Positions 34,062 through 43,165 of a DNA stretch of 64,000 bases are shown here, piece after piece. How positions within the stretch are numbered: position 1 is the stretch's first letter; every line of letters begins with the position of its first letter. A program made the position numbers and the translations under genes. Source of the stretch: Planctomycetota bacterium (GTDB lineage: Bacteria; Planctomycetota; Phycisphaerae; Phycisphaerales; SM1A02); contig JACZRS010000009.1 of assembly GCA_022574595.1 (NCBI GenBank), forward strand, positions 1 through 64,000, given 5' to 3'. The notes under the pieces are model-generated. The model searched no databases, was not told where the DNA came from, and saw only the letters and a program-made list of their open reading frames with translations.

Positions 34062-34793
34062 CTAGAGTCTGTCGCAAACGTCCCTATCACGTAGCGAAAC
34101 AGGCAGATCAAAGATCTCTTTCAGGACCACCATACGCCTCAATAACTCAGGAGTTAGCTCCTCAGTACCTAAAATTGAGCTTACTGGAGAAACTCTGCTG
34201 GGCTCCGTGGTAATCCTTTCAGTAGACTCTCCAAGTTGAGCTCTACGACCATGAAGCCTTTGAGTGTCAGCTCTGACGTGTTCAGAATGCTCTGAGAAAA
34301 CACTACGTGAAACAGGCACTTGCTTAGGCTGGGCAGAAGGGCGAATCACCACGCGCTGTGTAGGAACAGGTGTCGGCTGAGGAATCTGTTGTGGTGTGCT
34401 ACGAAATGAACTAGATGGTGTCTGGCTGGAACCTGGACCAATTCGTACCTGTGGATGTTGCTGTTGTTGAGGTTGCTGTTGTTGAGGTTGCTGCTGGAAA
34501 CCTGCTCTTCTTTGCTCACGCCTACTACGCAACTCATCAAGCTGAGCCTTTCGCCTTGCAGCTAATTGCGCAGCACGTTCCATAGCTCGACTAGTGCGCT
34601 GTGAAGGAGCGGGAGAACCTAGACTACTGCTTGTTGTTTGCGTTACCGGAGTAGATCTCTGAGTTCTACCACTAGATAGCTTTGCCAGCTTCTGCTGGTC
34701 AGCCCGTTTTTTCATGATCCCGCCTAGGACGTTCAGTATGATCACAACTGCAAAGATTATGAGGCCATATTTACTATTCATAACAACTACCAC
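34062..34793 (-). CDS. Membrane-anchored low-complexity (Q-rich) protein, unknown
   Basis: 243 residues: one N-terminal membrane helix (YGLIIFAVVIILNVLGGIM), a basic coiled segment (RAMERAAQLAARRKAQLDEL), a Q-rich tract (residues about 98-112, made of repeated QQQQP) and a Pro/Ser-rich linker. The C-terminal 30 residues (ELTPELLRRMVVLKEIFDLP) look folded. The DNA of the Q tract is a repeated TGTTGTTGAGGT motif and should be length-variable. No function is known. The gene lies between the peptidase and the importer operon on the same strand. Confidence 0.65.
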   Translation of the reverse strand: MVVVMNSKYGLIIFAVVIILNVLGGIMKKRADQQKLAKLSSGRTQRSTPVTQTTSSSLGSPAPSQRTSRAMERAAQLAARRKAQLDELRSRREQRRAGFQQQPQQQQPQQQQHPQVRIGPGSSQTPSSSFRSTPQQIPQPTPVPTQRVVIRPSAQPKQVPVSRSVFSEHSEHVRADTQRLHGRRAQLGESTERITTEPSRVSPVSSILGTEELTPELLRRMVVLKEIFDLPVSLRDRDVCDRL

Positions 34794-34819
34794 ATTGTAG
34801 GCTATCTACGCCTCTTACA

Positions 34820-35596
34820 TCATTTTACCAATAACGCATCCTTACCACCCGCTCTAGCTACACGCTCAAGCTCAATTCCAAACACTTTTGTCAGATGCCC
34901 AGGTTGCATTACTTCATTAACATCACCTGACAAGATTAACTTGCCATTATCAAGTAGCAAAACATTATCCGCGATTGTTGCAGCCAGCGATAGGTCATGC
35001 AGCGCCAAAATCACCGTTGCTCCGCTTTCAGCCTTAGCTCGAAGTAAATCAACGCATTTGTACACATAATTAAGATCCATAGCTGACATCGGCTCATCCA
35101 GGATTAGATGGCCATTGACAGATATTTGGGCAAATGCCCTGGCAAGAGCAACCCGCTGCTGCTGCCCTACCGATAGATTTTGGAACGCACGATCCTCAAG
35201 TTTTGTCAGATCTAACTGATCTAACGCTTTATCGACCTTGCTTATATTTCTTGGCAGAACATATCTGCCAAGCTCCACAACTTCGCGCACACTAAACGCA
35301 GCTGAAACAATGGGTCGTTGTGGAACATAAGCTGCGCATTTAGCTAACACCCTTGCGGAAAGTTTGTGTGCTGGCATTTTATCAATAAGCACTTTCCCAC
35401 TGTTAGGTCTTATTGCGCCAATGATGCAGCGCAGCAGCGTTGATTTGCCCGCTGCGTTTGGTCCAATTAATACAGTAATACTTTTGGGCTTTATGCTAGT
35501 TGAAATGTCCTTAAGCGCAGCAATCTTCCCGAAACTATGCGACAAGTTTTCTATTTTTATTGTCAAACTTGGCCCTTTCCGGATCGAAGCAGCCAA
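34820..35596 (-). CDS. ABC importer ATPase, FecE/BtuD type
   Basis: 258 residues with Walker A GPNAAGKSTLL, Q-loop YVPQRPIV, signature LSVGQQQRVALARAFA, Walker B GHLILDEPMSAMD and the switch histidine LALHDLSLAA. This sequence type powers cobalamin, haem or siderophore importers. It overlaps the permease gene by 34 bases, so the three importer genes form one operon (binding protein, permease, ATPase). Confidence 0.92.
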   Translation of the reverse strand: MAASIRKGPSLTIKIENLSHSFGKIAALKDISTSIKPKSITVLIGPNAAGKSTLLRCIIGAIRPNSGKVLIDKMPAHKLSARVLAKCAAYVPQRPIVSAAFSVREVVELGRYVLPRNISKVDKALDQLDLTKLEDRAFQNLSVGQQQRVALARAFAQISVNGHLILDEPMSAMDLNYVYKCVDLLRAKAESGATVILALHDLSLAATIADNVLLLDNGKLILSGDVNEVMQPGHLTKVFGIELERVARAGGKDALLVK

Positions 35597-36558
35597 ATAA
35601 ATGCTGGGCCGCCTATTAGCGCGGTAAACACTCCAACTGGAAGTCGGCCATGCCCAAAGTCGATTGCCTGTGAAGTTGCATCTGCTGCTACGACAAGAAT
35701 CGCACCAACTGCTGCGGCTGCGATAACTAGAATTCTATGGCGCGGGCCAACTACCAATCGTGCTGCATGAGGCGCAATCAAACCTACGAAACCGATTGGG
35801 CCTGCAATAGCTACGGTTACCGCAGCTAGCGCCCCCGCAAGAAGGAACATGGCTAAGCGTGTAGGGCCCAGGTTCAGGCCAATACTTCTGGCCTCATCAT
35901 CGCTGAATGTTGCTGCGTCCATGGCCTTACCCATAATTGTCGCAACGATTAATCCTGCAATGCAAACCGTTGTTACAATTATTAGCTGGGAATTATTTAA
36001 TACTTGTGGAATCTGTCCCATCATCCAAATAAGAAGATCACCCCGCAACCCATCAGGTACGAGATATTGCAGAACCATCATCCCCGCTCCGCACATGGCA
36101 GATAAGATGACGCCGACAAGGACAAGTGATAATGGATCCAGCACGCCTCGCCTTCGGCCTAGCAAATACACTATTAACAGGATAAATACTGCCCCGACCA
36201 TTGCAGGGGCTGTGCCAGTTGCATCATTTGCAAACTGAATACCAAATACATATCCCAAATACATTCCTATCATTACCCCAAGCCCAGCACCACTTGAAAG
36301 CCCCAGTATAAATGGCGATGCGAGTGGATTGCGCAGTAGCGCCTGAAGTAATACGCCTGATATTGCAAGCGATGCTCCGATCATCACGCCTACAAATGCT
36401 GATGTAAAACGATACTTTGCGTACGATTCTTCAGGCCAGGCTAGCGTTAACTCTCCGCCGGGCGGGCGATCAATTAATAATCGAAGCACAACAACCGCCA
36501 ATGCGATAATGAATAAAATCGCCAAAGCAATAAGCGGCCGTTTCGTTAGAGCGCTCAT
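35563..36558 (-). CDS. FecCD/BtuC-type ABC permease
   Basis: A 331-residue permease with about ten membrane helices, typical of the FecCD family. Visible elements are LAISGVLLQALLRNPLASPF, GLSSGAGLGVMIG, and the coupling region GLNLGPTRLAMFLLAGALAA followed by PIGFVGLIAPHAARL. It carries substrate from the binding protein across the inner membrane. Its start overlaps the end of the binding protein gene (36555-36558). Confidence 0.94.
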   Translation of the reverse strand: MSALTKRPLIALAILFIIALAVVVLRLLIDRPPGGELTLAWPEESYAKYRFTSAFVGVMIGASLAISGVLLQALLRNPLASPFILGLSSGAGLGVMIGMYLGYVFGIQFANDATGTAPAMVGAVFILLIVYLLGRRRGVLDPLSLVLVGVILSAMCGAGMMVLQYLVPDGLRGDLLIWMMGQIPQVLNNSQLIIVTTVCIAGLIVATIMGKAMDAATFSDDEARSIGLNLGPTRLAMFLLAGALAAVTVAIAGPIGFVGLIAPHAARLVVGPRHRILVIAAAAVGAILVVAADATSQAIDFGHGRLPVGVFTALIGGPAFIWLLRSGKGQV

Positions 36559-37478
36559 TGATCACTTCCCGCAAAGCTGTTTAATAGTTCGCGCATCTCA
36601 TCTGCAACTTCAATTACAGAAGTAGCGGGCAAAAGCGCATCAGCATGACTCAAAATACCGATACGATTTTCAGTTACCGCATCAATTGGTAATTCCCCAA
36701 GCACTCCAATCGCCTGCATGGAATTAGCTTTGCTATTAAATGTAGATGTAATAAACAGAATTGCATCTGGATTAAGTCGCGTTACATCTTCAAGAGTTAA
36801 CTGCGCCCAACCGGTTACACTTTGCGCCGCATTGGTGCAGCCCAATCCTACTAACAATTCGTCTAAATATGTTGCTTTTCCGAAAATACTAATGCCTTGT
36901 TCTATTGAATGAACGAGAAGTACACTTCCACGCCACGGCTGATCTTTACGACTTATGACAATCTCATCAATAGCAACAATAAGTACACTGGCTTTTATAT
37001 TTGCTTGCTTGAGGCGAGCGGAATCGTTAACAAAAATAGCACCCGGCAACTGCTGCGTTACATTTTTTATATCGCTTAATGTATCAATCTTGAAACTACA
37101 AATTGTCCAACTTTGTATGCCTGCTTGTTCAGCCAGAGCTGAAGGAATCTCATTGCGGGGCGGCTGAATTAGTATGTGAGTCGGCTTCACCCTCACCAAA
37201 GACTCGAAATCTTGAGCAAAGTGATCCCCAACAACGGGTATGGCCAAATCTACAGATTTACAAAATCGAGTCCTGCCAACGATTAGATCGCCAAAGCCCA
37301 GATCAACTGCGATTCTGGTCAAAGCAGGGCTTAGGGAGACTATTCTTATCTCAGAATCAGCCCCATTTTGCTGCAAATCTTTATTCGAAGCTGTACCATT
37401 CTTTTCGCAACCTACTATGGTTACTAACATTATAAGAAGGCACGCTGCTAAAATAATTCGGCGACTTGACCAATTCAT
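36555..37478 (-). CDS. BtuF-like substrate-binding lipoprotein
   Basis: A protein of about 307 residues starting MNWSSRRIILAACLLIML, with a lipobox ending at the Cys of TIVGC (lipid-anchored). The helical-backbone receptor fold is indicated by RIVSLSPALTRIAVDLGFGD, followed by VVGDH and VKPTHILIQ. This N-terminal pattern is typical of cobalamin-binding BtuF, although haem or siderophore ligands cannot be excluded. The frame is open to 37541, but the signal peptide fixes the start at 37478. No cobalamin riboswitch is visible in the 63 bases before the divergent gene. Confidence 0.82.
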   Translation of the reverse strand: MNWSSRRIILAACLLIMLVTIVGCEKNGTASNKDLQQNGADSEIRIVSLSPALTRIAVDLGFGDLIVGRTRFCKSVDLAIPVVGDHFAQDFESLVRVKPTHILIQPPRNEIPSALAEQAGIQSWTICSFKIDTLSDIKNVTQQLPGAIFVNDSARLKQANIKASVLIVAIDEIVISRKDQPWRGSVLLVHSIEQGISIFGKATYLDELLVGLGCTNAAQSVTGWAQLTLEDVTRLNPDAILFITSTFNSKANSMQAIGVLGELPIDAVTENRIGILSHADALLPATSVIEVADEMRELLNSFAGSDQ

Positions 37479-37541
37479 ATGGGTAATCGTACATTGGGTC
37501 AGCCCAGCGATACAGCGGCGGTCAAATAAAGGACCAAACAC

Positions 37542-38315
37542 ATGTCACTGCTGATCGAAATCCGGAACTTACTATCGCGAAAAAAGCATCCTGTAATTGT
37601 CGATATATCTACAGAGCAGGTTCAGGAACCCTCAAAGGATGGCCTGACTGCTGAGCCGCAAGTTATTACTGATGATGATCCCTCATCAGCAACTGCATCA
37701 GGCTCATCAGTTCCAGATGCCACTACCGCCAAGCCTACTAAATCCTGGGCAGCGCTGGGCACGAAACGATCTGCAGAAGAAGTTGTAGTACTACTTCGAG
37801 ATATCGCAGAACGTATCGGCTCCCAAACAGATCAGGTTCGCCACATTGCTGAGCTTGGCGAACAGATCCCGCGCGGATTGGAATCGCTGGGAAATCTAAA
37901 CCGCCATAGCGTACAGCTACTTGAACTATCAACAGATCAAGCAGAAAACACCAAATCGCAGTTTTCTAATCTCAATACAACCCTCAGCCAAATACGTTCA
38001 TCAGGCGAGCACCATACCGAAGTATTGGGACTAATTCAGCAGCATGCTGATACAAATGCTCGTACTGCACGCGAATTTATTGAAGGCATGGAAAACCTAA
38101 ACCGCAATCTTGTTGAGATATCTGAAGGTGTTAGAACTGCGATCGACAGTATCTCCGCACTAGATAGATCTGGTGAAGATGCCCAGACTAAGCTGGGAGA
38201 TTTCATTTCTAAAACTCATAACTGGACAATTATAGCTATTAGCGCCAGCGCACTTGCATCAATCTTAGCCATAGCTGTAGCAATAATCGCGCTCTTTAGG
38301 AACACTGGCGGATAA
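37542..38315 (+). CDS. Coiled-coil, tail-anchored membrane protein, unknown
   Basis: 257 residues: a Ser/Thr/Pro-rich linker (residues 30-70), a long helical coiled region (AEEVVVLLRDIAERIGSQTD through EGVRTAIDSISALD) and a C-terminal membrane helix (IIAISASALASILAIAVAII). The heptad-rich middle resembles parts of methyl-accepting or septation proteins but lacks their signatures. It is divergent from the BtuF-like gene and ends 12 bases from the convergent exporter gene. No function is assigned. Confidence 0.65.
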   Translation: MSLLIEIRNLLSRKKHPVIVDISTEQVQEPSKDGLTAEPQVITDDDPSSATASGSSVPDATTAKPTKSWAALGTKRSAEEVVVLLRDIAERIGSQTDQVRHIAELGEQIPRGLESLGNLNRHSVQLLELSTDQAENTKSQFSNLNTTLSQIRSSGEHHTEVLGLIQQHADTNARTAREFIEGMENLNRNLVEISEGVRTAIDSISALDRSGEDAQTKLGDFISKTHNWTIIAISASALASILAIAVAIIALFRNTGG

Positions 38316-38327
38316 AATTATCACCGC

Positions 38328-40145
38328 CTAAGTTGCGCTGATTAACTGCGTTTGAGTTAAGCGCCGGTAGAGATCGCAGCGACCTAATAATTCATCGTGT
38401 GTGCCTTGGTCAATGATTTGCCCAGCCTCCATTACCACGATTCGATCAGCACTTATAACCGTAGACAAACGATGGGCAACAACTAGTGATGTGCGGCCCT
38501 TACAAAATTCACTAAGCGCTTCACCAATATGTGCTTCAGATTCTGCATCTATCTGGCTCGTTGCTTCATCGAGAATTAGAATTGATGGATCGCGCAGAAT
38601 TGCCCGGGCAATAGCTAAGCGCTGACGTTGCCCTCCTGAGAGTGAAGCGCCTTGCTCTGCAATATTAGCATCAAACCCCCCCGGCAGCTCAAGAATAAAT
38701 TGTTCTGCGTGGGCACGCTTTGCAGCATCAACGATCTGCTCACGGCTAACCTCACCTGCTCCAAAGGCAATATTTTCTGCGATAGAACCACCAAACAACA
38801 CCGTATCCTGCGTTACAAAGCCTATCTGCTGGCGCAGACTAGATAAACTAACATCCGCAGTATCAACCGAATCAATGAACACACTCCCTTGATCGCTGAC
38901 AACTAAACGGGGTACAAGGCTGACCAATGTTGTCTTACCTGAACCGTTTGGACCTACGATGGCGATTCGCTCGCCGTGAGATATCTCTAGTGATATATCT
39001 TTAATTGCCGGGCTATCAGTGCCTGGATATTTGAGAGTTACATGCTCAAACTTAATTGATTTACTGTGACGAGCCAACTTTGGAAGGTTTTCTGTTTCAG
39101 GCGCTTCACGTCTGGTCTCGATTATCTCCAGTATGCGCGCAGCCGGTGCGGATGCTGCCTGCATCTCGTTAATAAGCCCCGCAAGTGGTCGAAACGATCC
39201 TCCGGCAACTGCAAGCGAGCCGAGCGAAAGAATAAAGTCCTCGAAGGGCATTTCGCCATCAATAATCAGTTTGGCAGCAACGATGGCTAATCCCCCCACA
39301 ACAAATACGCTTAGTGATTCAGTTAATGGGGCGGTCAGCGCTCTAGCGGTACGAATTCTAAGCTCTTGAATCACAACTTTTTCGTTAATGCGCTTAAACC
39401 AAGTTGTTGCTTGCTGCTCGCCTGTGTTGGCTTTTACTGCGCGCAAACCGCTTATGGTTTCCGTTGCAATTCGCAGCAAACCTTCTTGAGCTTCTAACGA
39501 TCCGCGCGTGCCTCGGCGAATACGTTTACCTAATTTGCGCATGACAATAATAAGTAACGGTGCAGCGATTGTGGCTGTTAATGTAAGCGACCAGTTAATA
39601 TATAGTGCGACTGCAAATGCTGAGATGCCTTTTAGAATTTGTGTTACGGATTTGCTGACAAGAGCAATAAGACCGCGTTGAAGCTCCGCTGCGTCTCGGA
39701 TCATCCGCGCCACAAATTCGGAGGGGCCACGCTGAATAACAATACCCAGCGGCATGTTTATGACGTGGCTATACATATCCTGCCTTACCTTAGCGATGGT
39801 CTTGGTCGCTAAAGTTTGACTGATGAATTGGTGCATGAAATTTGCGATGCCGCCAAGGATGGTTAGCACAGCGATGAACCCAATGACGAGCATGACGCCA
39901 TCCAGACGATCCGCAGGTAGTTTGGCAATTACGAATTCAGGAACGGCTATGAAGTGATCTTCCTGGTTGTATTTCTCAGCTAGAGTAAAAAGTGAATCGC
40001 TCTTTAAGATGGATTTGAGCATAGGGCCTAAGCTGAGAATCCCAGCGCCTAGCCCGCCTGCTGAGATCAGGGCAAAGAATAGCGCCCACGCCACAGCGGC
40101 CCGGCGGCGGAGCATTATCTTTGCGAAATGCCAAAAAGCGTTCAT
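38328..40145 (-). CDS. MsbA-type ABC exporter (fused permease-ATPase)
   Basis: A 605-residue half-transporter. Six membrane helices in the first 330 residues include FVARMIRDAAELQRGLIALV in the coupling region. The ATPase has Walker A VGPNGSGKTTLVSL, Q-loop IGFVTQDTVLF, signature LSGGQRQRLAIARA, Walker B ILILDEATSQID and VVAHRLSTV. It is closest in plan to MsbA/lipid flippases, but the substrate cannot be told from sequence. It is monocistronic as far as can be seen. Confidence 0.9.
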   Translation of the reverse strand: MNAFWHFAKIMLRRRAAVAWALFFALISAGGLGAGILSLGPMLKSILKSDSLFTLAEKYNQEDHFIAVPEFVIAKLPADRLDGVMLVIGFIAVLTILGGIANFMHQFISQTLATKTIAKVRQDMYSHVINMPLGIVIQRGPSEFVARMIRDAAELQRGLIALVSKSVTQILKGISAFAVALYINWSLTLTATIAAPLLIIVMRKLGKRIRRGTRGSLEAQEGLLRIATETISGLRAVKANTGEQQATTWFKRINEKVVIQELRIRTARALTAPLTESLSVFVVGGLAIVAAKLIIDGEMPFEDFILSLGSLAVAGGSFRPLAGLINEMQAASAPAARILEIIETRREAPETENLPKLARHSKSIKFEHVTLKYPGTDSPAIKDISLEISHGERIAIVGPNGSGKTTLVSLVPRLVVSDQGSVFIDSVDTADVSLSSLRQQIGFVTQDTVLFGGSIAENIAFGAGEVSREQIVDAAKRAHAEQFILELPGGFDANIAEQGASLSGGQRQRLAIARAILRDPSILILDEATSQIDAESEAHIGEALSEFCKGRTSLVVAHRLSTVISADRIVVMEAGQIIDQGTHDELLGRCDLYRRLTQTQLISAT

Positions 40146-40207
40146 AAGCCCAAACAGTATTGCCGGATATGGGTGATTCGTACAGTTGTAAAGAAAAAGA
40201 TTAATTC

Positions 40208-40322
40208 AAGCCGTACCTGAGGCTCTGCGAAGGTACGGGTCTCTAAGGTATACGAAATAAATCAATTATTCGCCTGACCCGGACCTTCCTCACCCTCAAA
40301 ACAGGGCTCGTCAGGTCCGGCT
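40208..40322. repeat. REPIN family 2, upstream copy
   Basis: Two hairpins in inverted orientation: CCGTACCT/AGGTACGG (40211-40238, loop GAGGCTCTGCGA) and CCGGACCT/AGGTCCGG (40279-40320, with an enlarged loop). The outer ends carry AAG/CTT next to the stems. It is unrelated in sequence to family 1. It lies just before the RAYT gene. Confidence 0.88.
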
Positions 40323-40343
40323 TGTTCTTGTACATTACCTGTT

Positions 40344-40865
40344 ATGGACTATACAGGCGTACTGGCCCATTGCATTTGTTCGTTTCACGGGCAATGGATC
40401 CCCGGTGATGAACGCAGCTGGCGCTCAAGAAACCATAAAAGTCATTCATCAGGTGACTATAACAACCCACCGCCTGACGATGAGCACAAAGGACTTCGTC
40501 ATCACGTTCGACAGAGTATGAAGAAGTTGCCAGTTGTACTTCGAATTGAACAGCAACCAATCGTAGGCGAAGCATTCATTTGTAAATTACAGAAGATGAA
40601 CTGTGAATTATTGATTCTTTCCTGTAGTGCTACACATGTTCATGCATTATGCAAACTAACTGAATCTGATGCCATTAAACAGATTGGTAAAGCTAAACAG
40701 TTCGCATCACTTAGGCTTAAAGATCACACCGGTCAGCTTTGGGGAGAGAGATCAAAAGTAATTTCTATACGCAACGAAAGTCATCTCCAAAACACTTTCC
40801 AGTACATTCAAGATCATGCAATGAAAGAGAATGCATGGATATGGCGCCAGCCAAGCCGTACCTGA
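40344..40865 (+). CDS. REP-associated tyrosine transposase (RAYT), family 2
   Basis: 173 residues of the Y1 transposase type. HGQWIPGDERSWRSRNHKSH, then SSGDYNNPPPDDEHKGL, marks a subgroup I associate with planctomycetes. The metal motif is SATHVHALCKL (H-x-H), and the nucleophile is probably Tyr in NTFQYIQDHAM. It is too different from the RAYT at 23774 to be a recent copy. Matching REPIN units lie on both sides, and the ORF's last codons (PSRT and TGA) lie inside the downstream hairpin. The exact start (ATG 40344) is the first ATG after the upstream REPIN. Confidence 0.82.
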   Translation: MDYTGVLAHCICSFHGQWIPGDERSWRSRNHKSHSSGDYNNPPPDDEHKGLRHHVRQSMKKLPVVLRIEQQPIVGEAFICKLQKMNCELLILSCSATHVHALCKLTESDAIKQIGKAKQFASLRLKDHTGQLWGERSKVISIRNESHLQNTFQYIQDHAMKENAWIWRQPSRT

Positions 40866-40956
40866 GGCTTTGTGAAGGTACGGGTCTCCTGGACATACAA
40901 AATAATGAAATATTTACACCTGATCCGGACCTTCACAAAGCTTCAGGTCCGGCTTA
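40854..40956. repeat. REPIN family 2, downstream copy
   Basis: Hairpins CCGTACCT-GAGGCTTTGTGA-AGGTACGG (40856-40883) and CCGGACCT-TCACAAAGCTTC-AGGTCCGG (40925-40952). The loop of the second is nearly the reverse complement of the first, so the unit is a long imperfect palindrome, as REPINs are. It separates the RAYT from aroA. Confidence 0.9.
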
Positions 40957-40960
40957 GCCC

Positions 40961-42367
40961 CTATTGATACAACTTTGCGAAATCTTGCCAGAAGGTGGGG
41001 TAGCTCTTGCTTACACAACTTGGGTTCTTGATCGAGATCCCCGGCCGCGCCAGGCCGAGGACCGCGAACGACATGGCCATGCGATGATCGTTGTACGTCT
41101 CAATAACCACCGGCTCATCATGGCGAGTCGATGGATCAATCGTGATCGAATCATCCGTAGTTTCAATAGTGCAGCCGATGCGACGCAACTCGTTCGCCAG
41201 TGCAGCAATACGATCGGTTTCCTTGTGACGTAGAGTGTGGAGCCCGGTGAGAGTCGAGCAGGCATCGGCACACGATACTGCAACAATTAATGCCATCGAT
41301 CCATCTGGAAAGTCTGAAGCATTTCTTTCTATAGCAGTTAATGTTGAACCTTCGACAGGCCAGGATACATCTTGTGCCCATTTGGCCCCGCTTCTCCATG
41401 AAAAGACTTGAGGCTGCATCCTCTTCGCAACATACACATCTGCTTGTTGCGAAAGAAATGGCAATCCGCTGATTTTTGACTTGGAACCGGTCATGGCCGC
41501 AGCAGTGATCCAATATACAGCACTACTTGCATCAGGTTCCACCTTCATCTGCACATCTGAATCAGCGCCAGATTCAATACTGATTGATAACTCCGGCTCG
41601 CACAAGCAATTCGGAACCGTAACATCCCATTCCGAGAGAGTTTGATATGTTAAGTGTAAATATAGTTCGCTAGTAGGTTGTTCTAAAAACTTTATGGTGA
41701 GTCCATTTGTCAACCAGGGTGCAACGAGCATCAATGCAGAAATAAACTGACTGCTTGTCGTCTCACCTATCTCTATCTCGCCACCCTTGAAGTCCTCACT
41801 CGGCACAACACGCACCGGCAATCTCCCATCCTCCTGCACATACTCGATCTTGGCGCCGAGTTTGCGCAGCATGTCTACACCTTCAGCGATGGGCCGTTCG
41901 CGCATACGATTGGAACCATCGACAACGACTGGCTCGGCTGCGAGGCAGGCGCAGGCGATCATGAAACGGGTGGGAGCCCCGCCGTCGCCGAGATTGACCT
42001 CGCCGCCGCGCGGGAAGCGGCCGTTGACTCCCTTTATGTATACATCCTCACCGTCCCAGCGAGCCTCAGCCCCCAGGGTGCATAAGGCATCGAGCAGTTT
42101 GTCAGTGTCATCCGCTCGCAATGGCCGAATTATCTTCGATTCCCCATCCGCCAGGGCCGCCAGGACATAAGCGCGGCAGGTAATGCTCTTACTACCAGGT
42201 GGCGTAATAGTCACATCAAACGGCTTACTAAGCGGCTCAATAGGCAACGGATCAGGCAATTGATCCAAAGGCAATGTGTAATCGATCACAGGTGGATCAT
42301 ATCGGCAGTTGGGCTTTTTCTCAGTGGGTGGCATCTGCGCAGCACAATAATGCTGTCCGGTCTCCAT
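40961..42367 (-). CDS. aroA: 3-phosphoshikimate 1-carboxyvinyltransferase (EPSP synthase)
   Basis: A 468-residue enzyme joining PEP and shikimate 3-phosphate in aromatic amino acid synthesis. It has an N-terminal extension of about 45 residues and then PPGSKSITCRAYVLAALADG (the SKS phosphate site), GDGGAPTRFM (in place of the common GNAGTAxR), DGSNRMRERPI, and near the end ETYNDHRMAMSFAVLGL and PSCVSKSYPTFWQDF. The PEP/glyphosate-binding glycine loop is changed (GDGGAPTR), as is the SNR triplet after SKS (TCR), so substrate or glyphosate affinity may differ from E. coli. The fold and the other residues look intact. Confidence 0.93.
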   Translation of the reverse strand: METGQHYCAAQMPPTEKKPNCRYDPPVIDYTLPLDQLPDPLPIEPLSKPFDVTITPPGSKSITCRAYVLAALADGESKIIRPLRADDTDKLLDALCTLGAEARWDGEDVYIKGVNGRFPRGGEVNLGDGGAPTRFMIACACLAAEPVVVDGSNRMRERPIAEGVDMLRKLGAKIEYVQEDGRLPVRVVPSEDFKGGEIEIGETTSSQFISALMLVAPWLTNGLTIKFLEQPTSELYLHLTYQTLSEWDVTVPNCLCEPELSISIESGADSDVQMKVEPDASSAVYWITAAAMTGSKSKISGLPFLSQQADVYVAKRMQPQVFSWRSGAKWAQDVSWPVEGSTLTAIERNASDFPDGSMALIVAVSCADACSTLTGLHTLRHKETDRIAALANELRRIGCTIETTDDSITIDPSTRHDEPVVIETYNDHRMAMSFAVLGLARPGISIKNPSCVSKSYPTFWQDFAKLYQ

Positions 42368-42434
42368 AGGCGACTCGCCGAGCCGAGAGGCCAGCCGCTA
42401 AACGTCTCGATGCCAATATCCCCCACGATCCCCC

Positions 42435-42465
42435 GATGCCTTGATGCCTTGATGCCTTGATGCCT
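42435..42465. repeat. 8-bp minisatellite (CTTGATGC) x 3
   Basis: Three tandem CTTGATGC copies (42440-42463) preceded by GATGC. It is the same unit as at 9165-9220, 33 kb away. It ends at the stop codon of the GroES-like gene. Confidence 0.85.
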
Positions 42466-42781
42466 AATCCTTCCTGAACACCGCCACGACATCTTTGATG
42501 GGGATCACGAAAAGTTGATTATCCCCTTCAAAGTCCACGGGAATGCCGTTTTTGGGGTTAAACAGCACACGGTCGTATTGTCTGATTGGATAATCTTCAT
42601 CACTATCAACCTGTGCGCTAACCGCAACGATTCGCCCGGTTAGTGTTGGAATTTCGAGTTTGTCAGGCAGGTGTATGCCAACCTTTGTGATTTTCTTATC
42701 CGCATCCTTACGAATAAGAACGCGCGATCCGATTGGTTCAACGGTTTCTAGAGCTTGGGTTGATGGTTTTGTCTTTGCCAT
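42464..42781 (-). CDS. GroES-like co-chaperonin
   Basis: 105 residues resembling Cpn10: VEPIGSRVLIRKDADKKITK at the N-terminus, a mobile-loop-like VGIHLPDKLEIPTLTGRIVA and the closing strand IPVDFEGDNQLFVIPIKDVV. Typical GroES has GGI(V/M)LP in the mobile loop; here VGIHLP replaces it, so binding to GroEL may differ. No groEL gene is adjacent, which suggests a secondary, diverged GroES. The gene stands alone, with the minisatellite at its end. Confidence 0.75.
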   Translation of the reverse strand: MAKTKPSTQALETVEPIGSRVLIRKDADKKITKVGIHLPDKLEIPTLTGRIVAVSAQVDSDEDYPIRQYDRVLFNPKNGIPVDFEGDNQLFVIPIKDVVAVFRKD

Positions 42782-43165
42782 GGTTAGTTAATCATAGTCG
42801 TCTATTTGCAACTGTGTCTATTAAAAGCGCAACAACAACAAATCTGTGCTTCACTAGCGTGCAAAGTTTCGCTGCTAAACGCAATGTTGCTAGATCATCT
42901 ACAGCTGCGATTCTTTACAACCGAAATTAAAACCAGTAAGCGACCATGCTTGTCGCAGCCACCGCCAAGGGCTTGCGGAAAAAAGTCTAGCCGTTCATCC
43001 ACCGCAGGCAGCGACGATCCATGCGTCACTGCCTGCATTTTTTTGCCTAACTTCGCGCCAAAGCCTCAAAACCAGGGGTTTTCTTTGTAGATCTAGCTAT
43101 CCCCTTTGGCCGATCGCTGGTCATCGCATAGACTCACCTATATACAGAAGAAGGAGCTATGAATC
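42782..43165. other. Intergenic region between groES-like and hppD genes
   Basis: No gene is supported. It must hold divergent promoters for the two flanking genes. A weak candidate for hppD is TTGGCC at 43106-43111 with a TATATA stretch near 43138-43144. AAGGAG at 43151-43156 is the hppD ribosome binding site. Confidence 0.45.

Noticed and set aside
37479-37541. Cobalamin riboswitch before the BtuF-like gene
   Set aside because: Only about 60 bases separate the divergent starts, too short for the element, and no B12-box-like sequence is seen.
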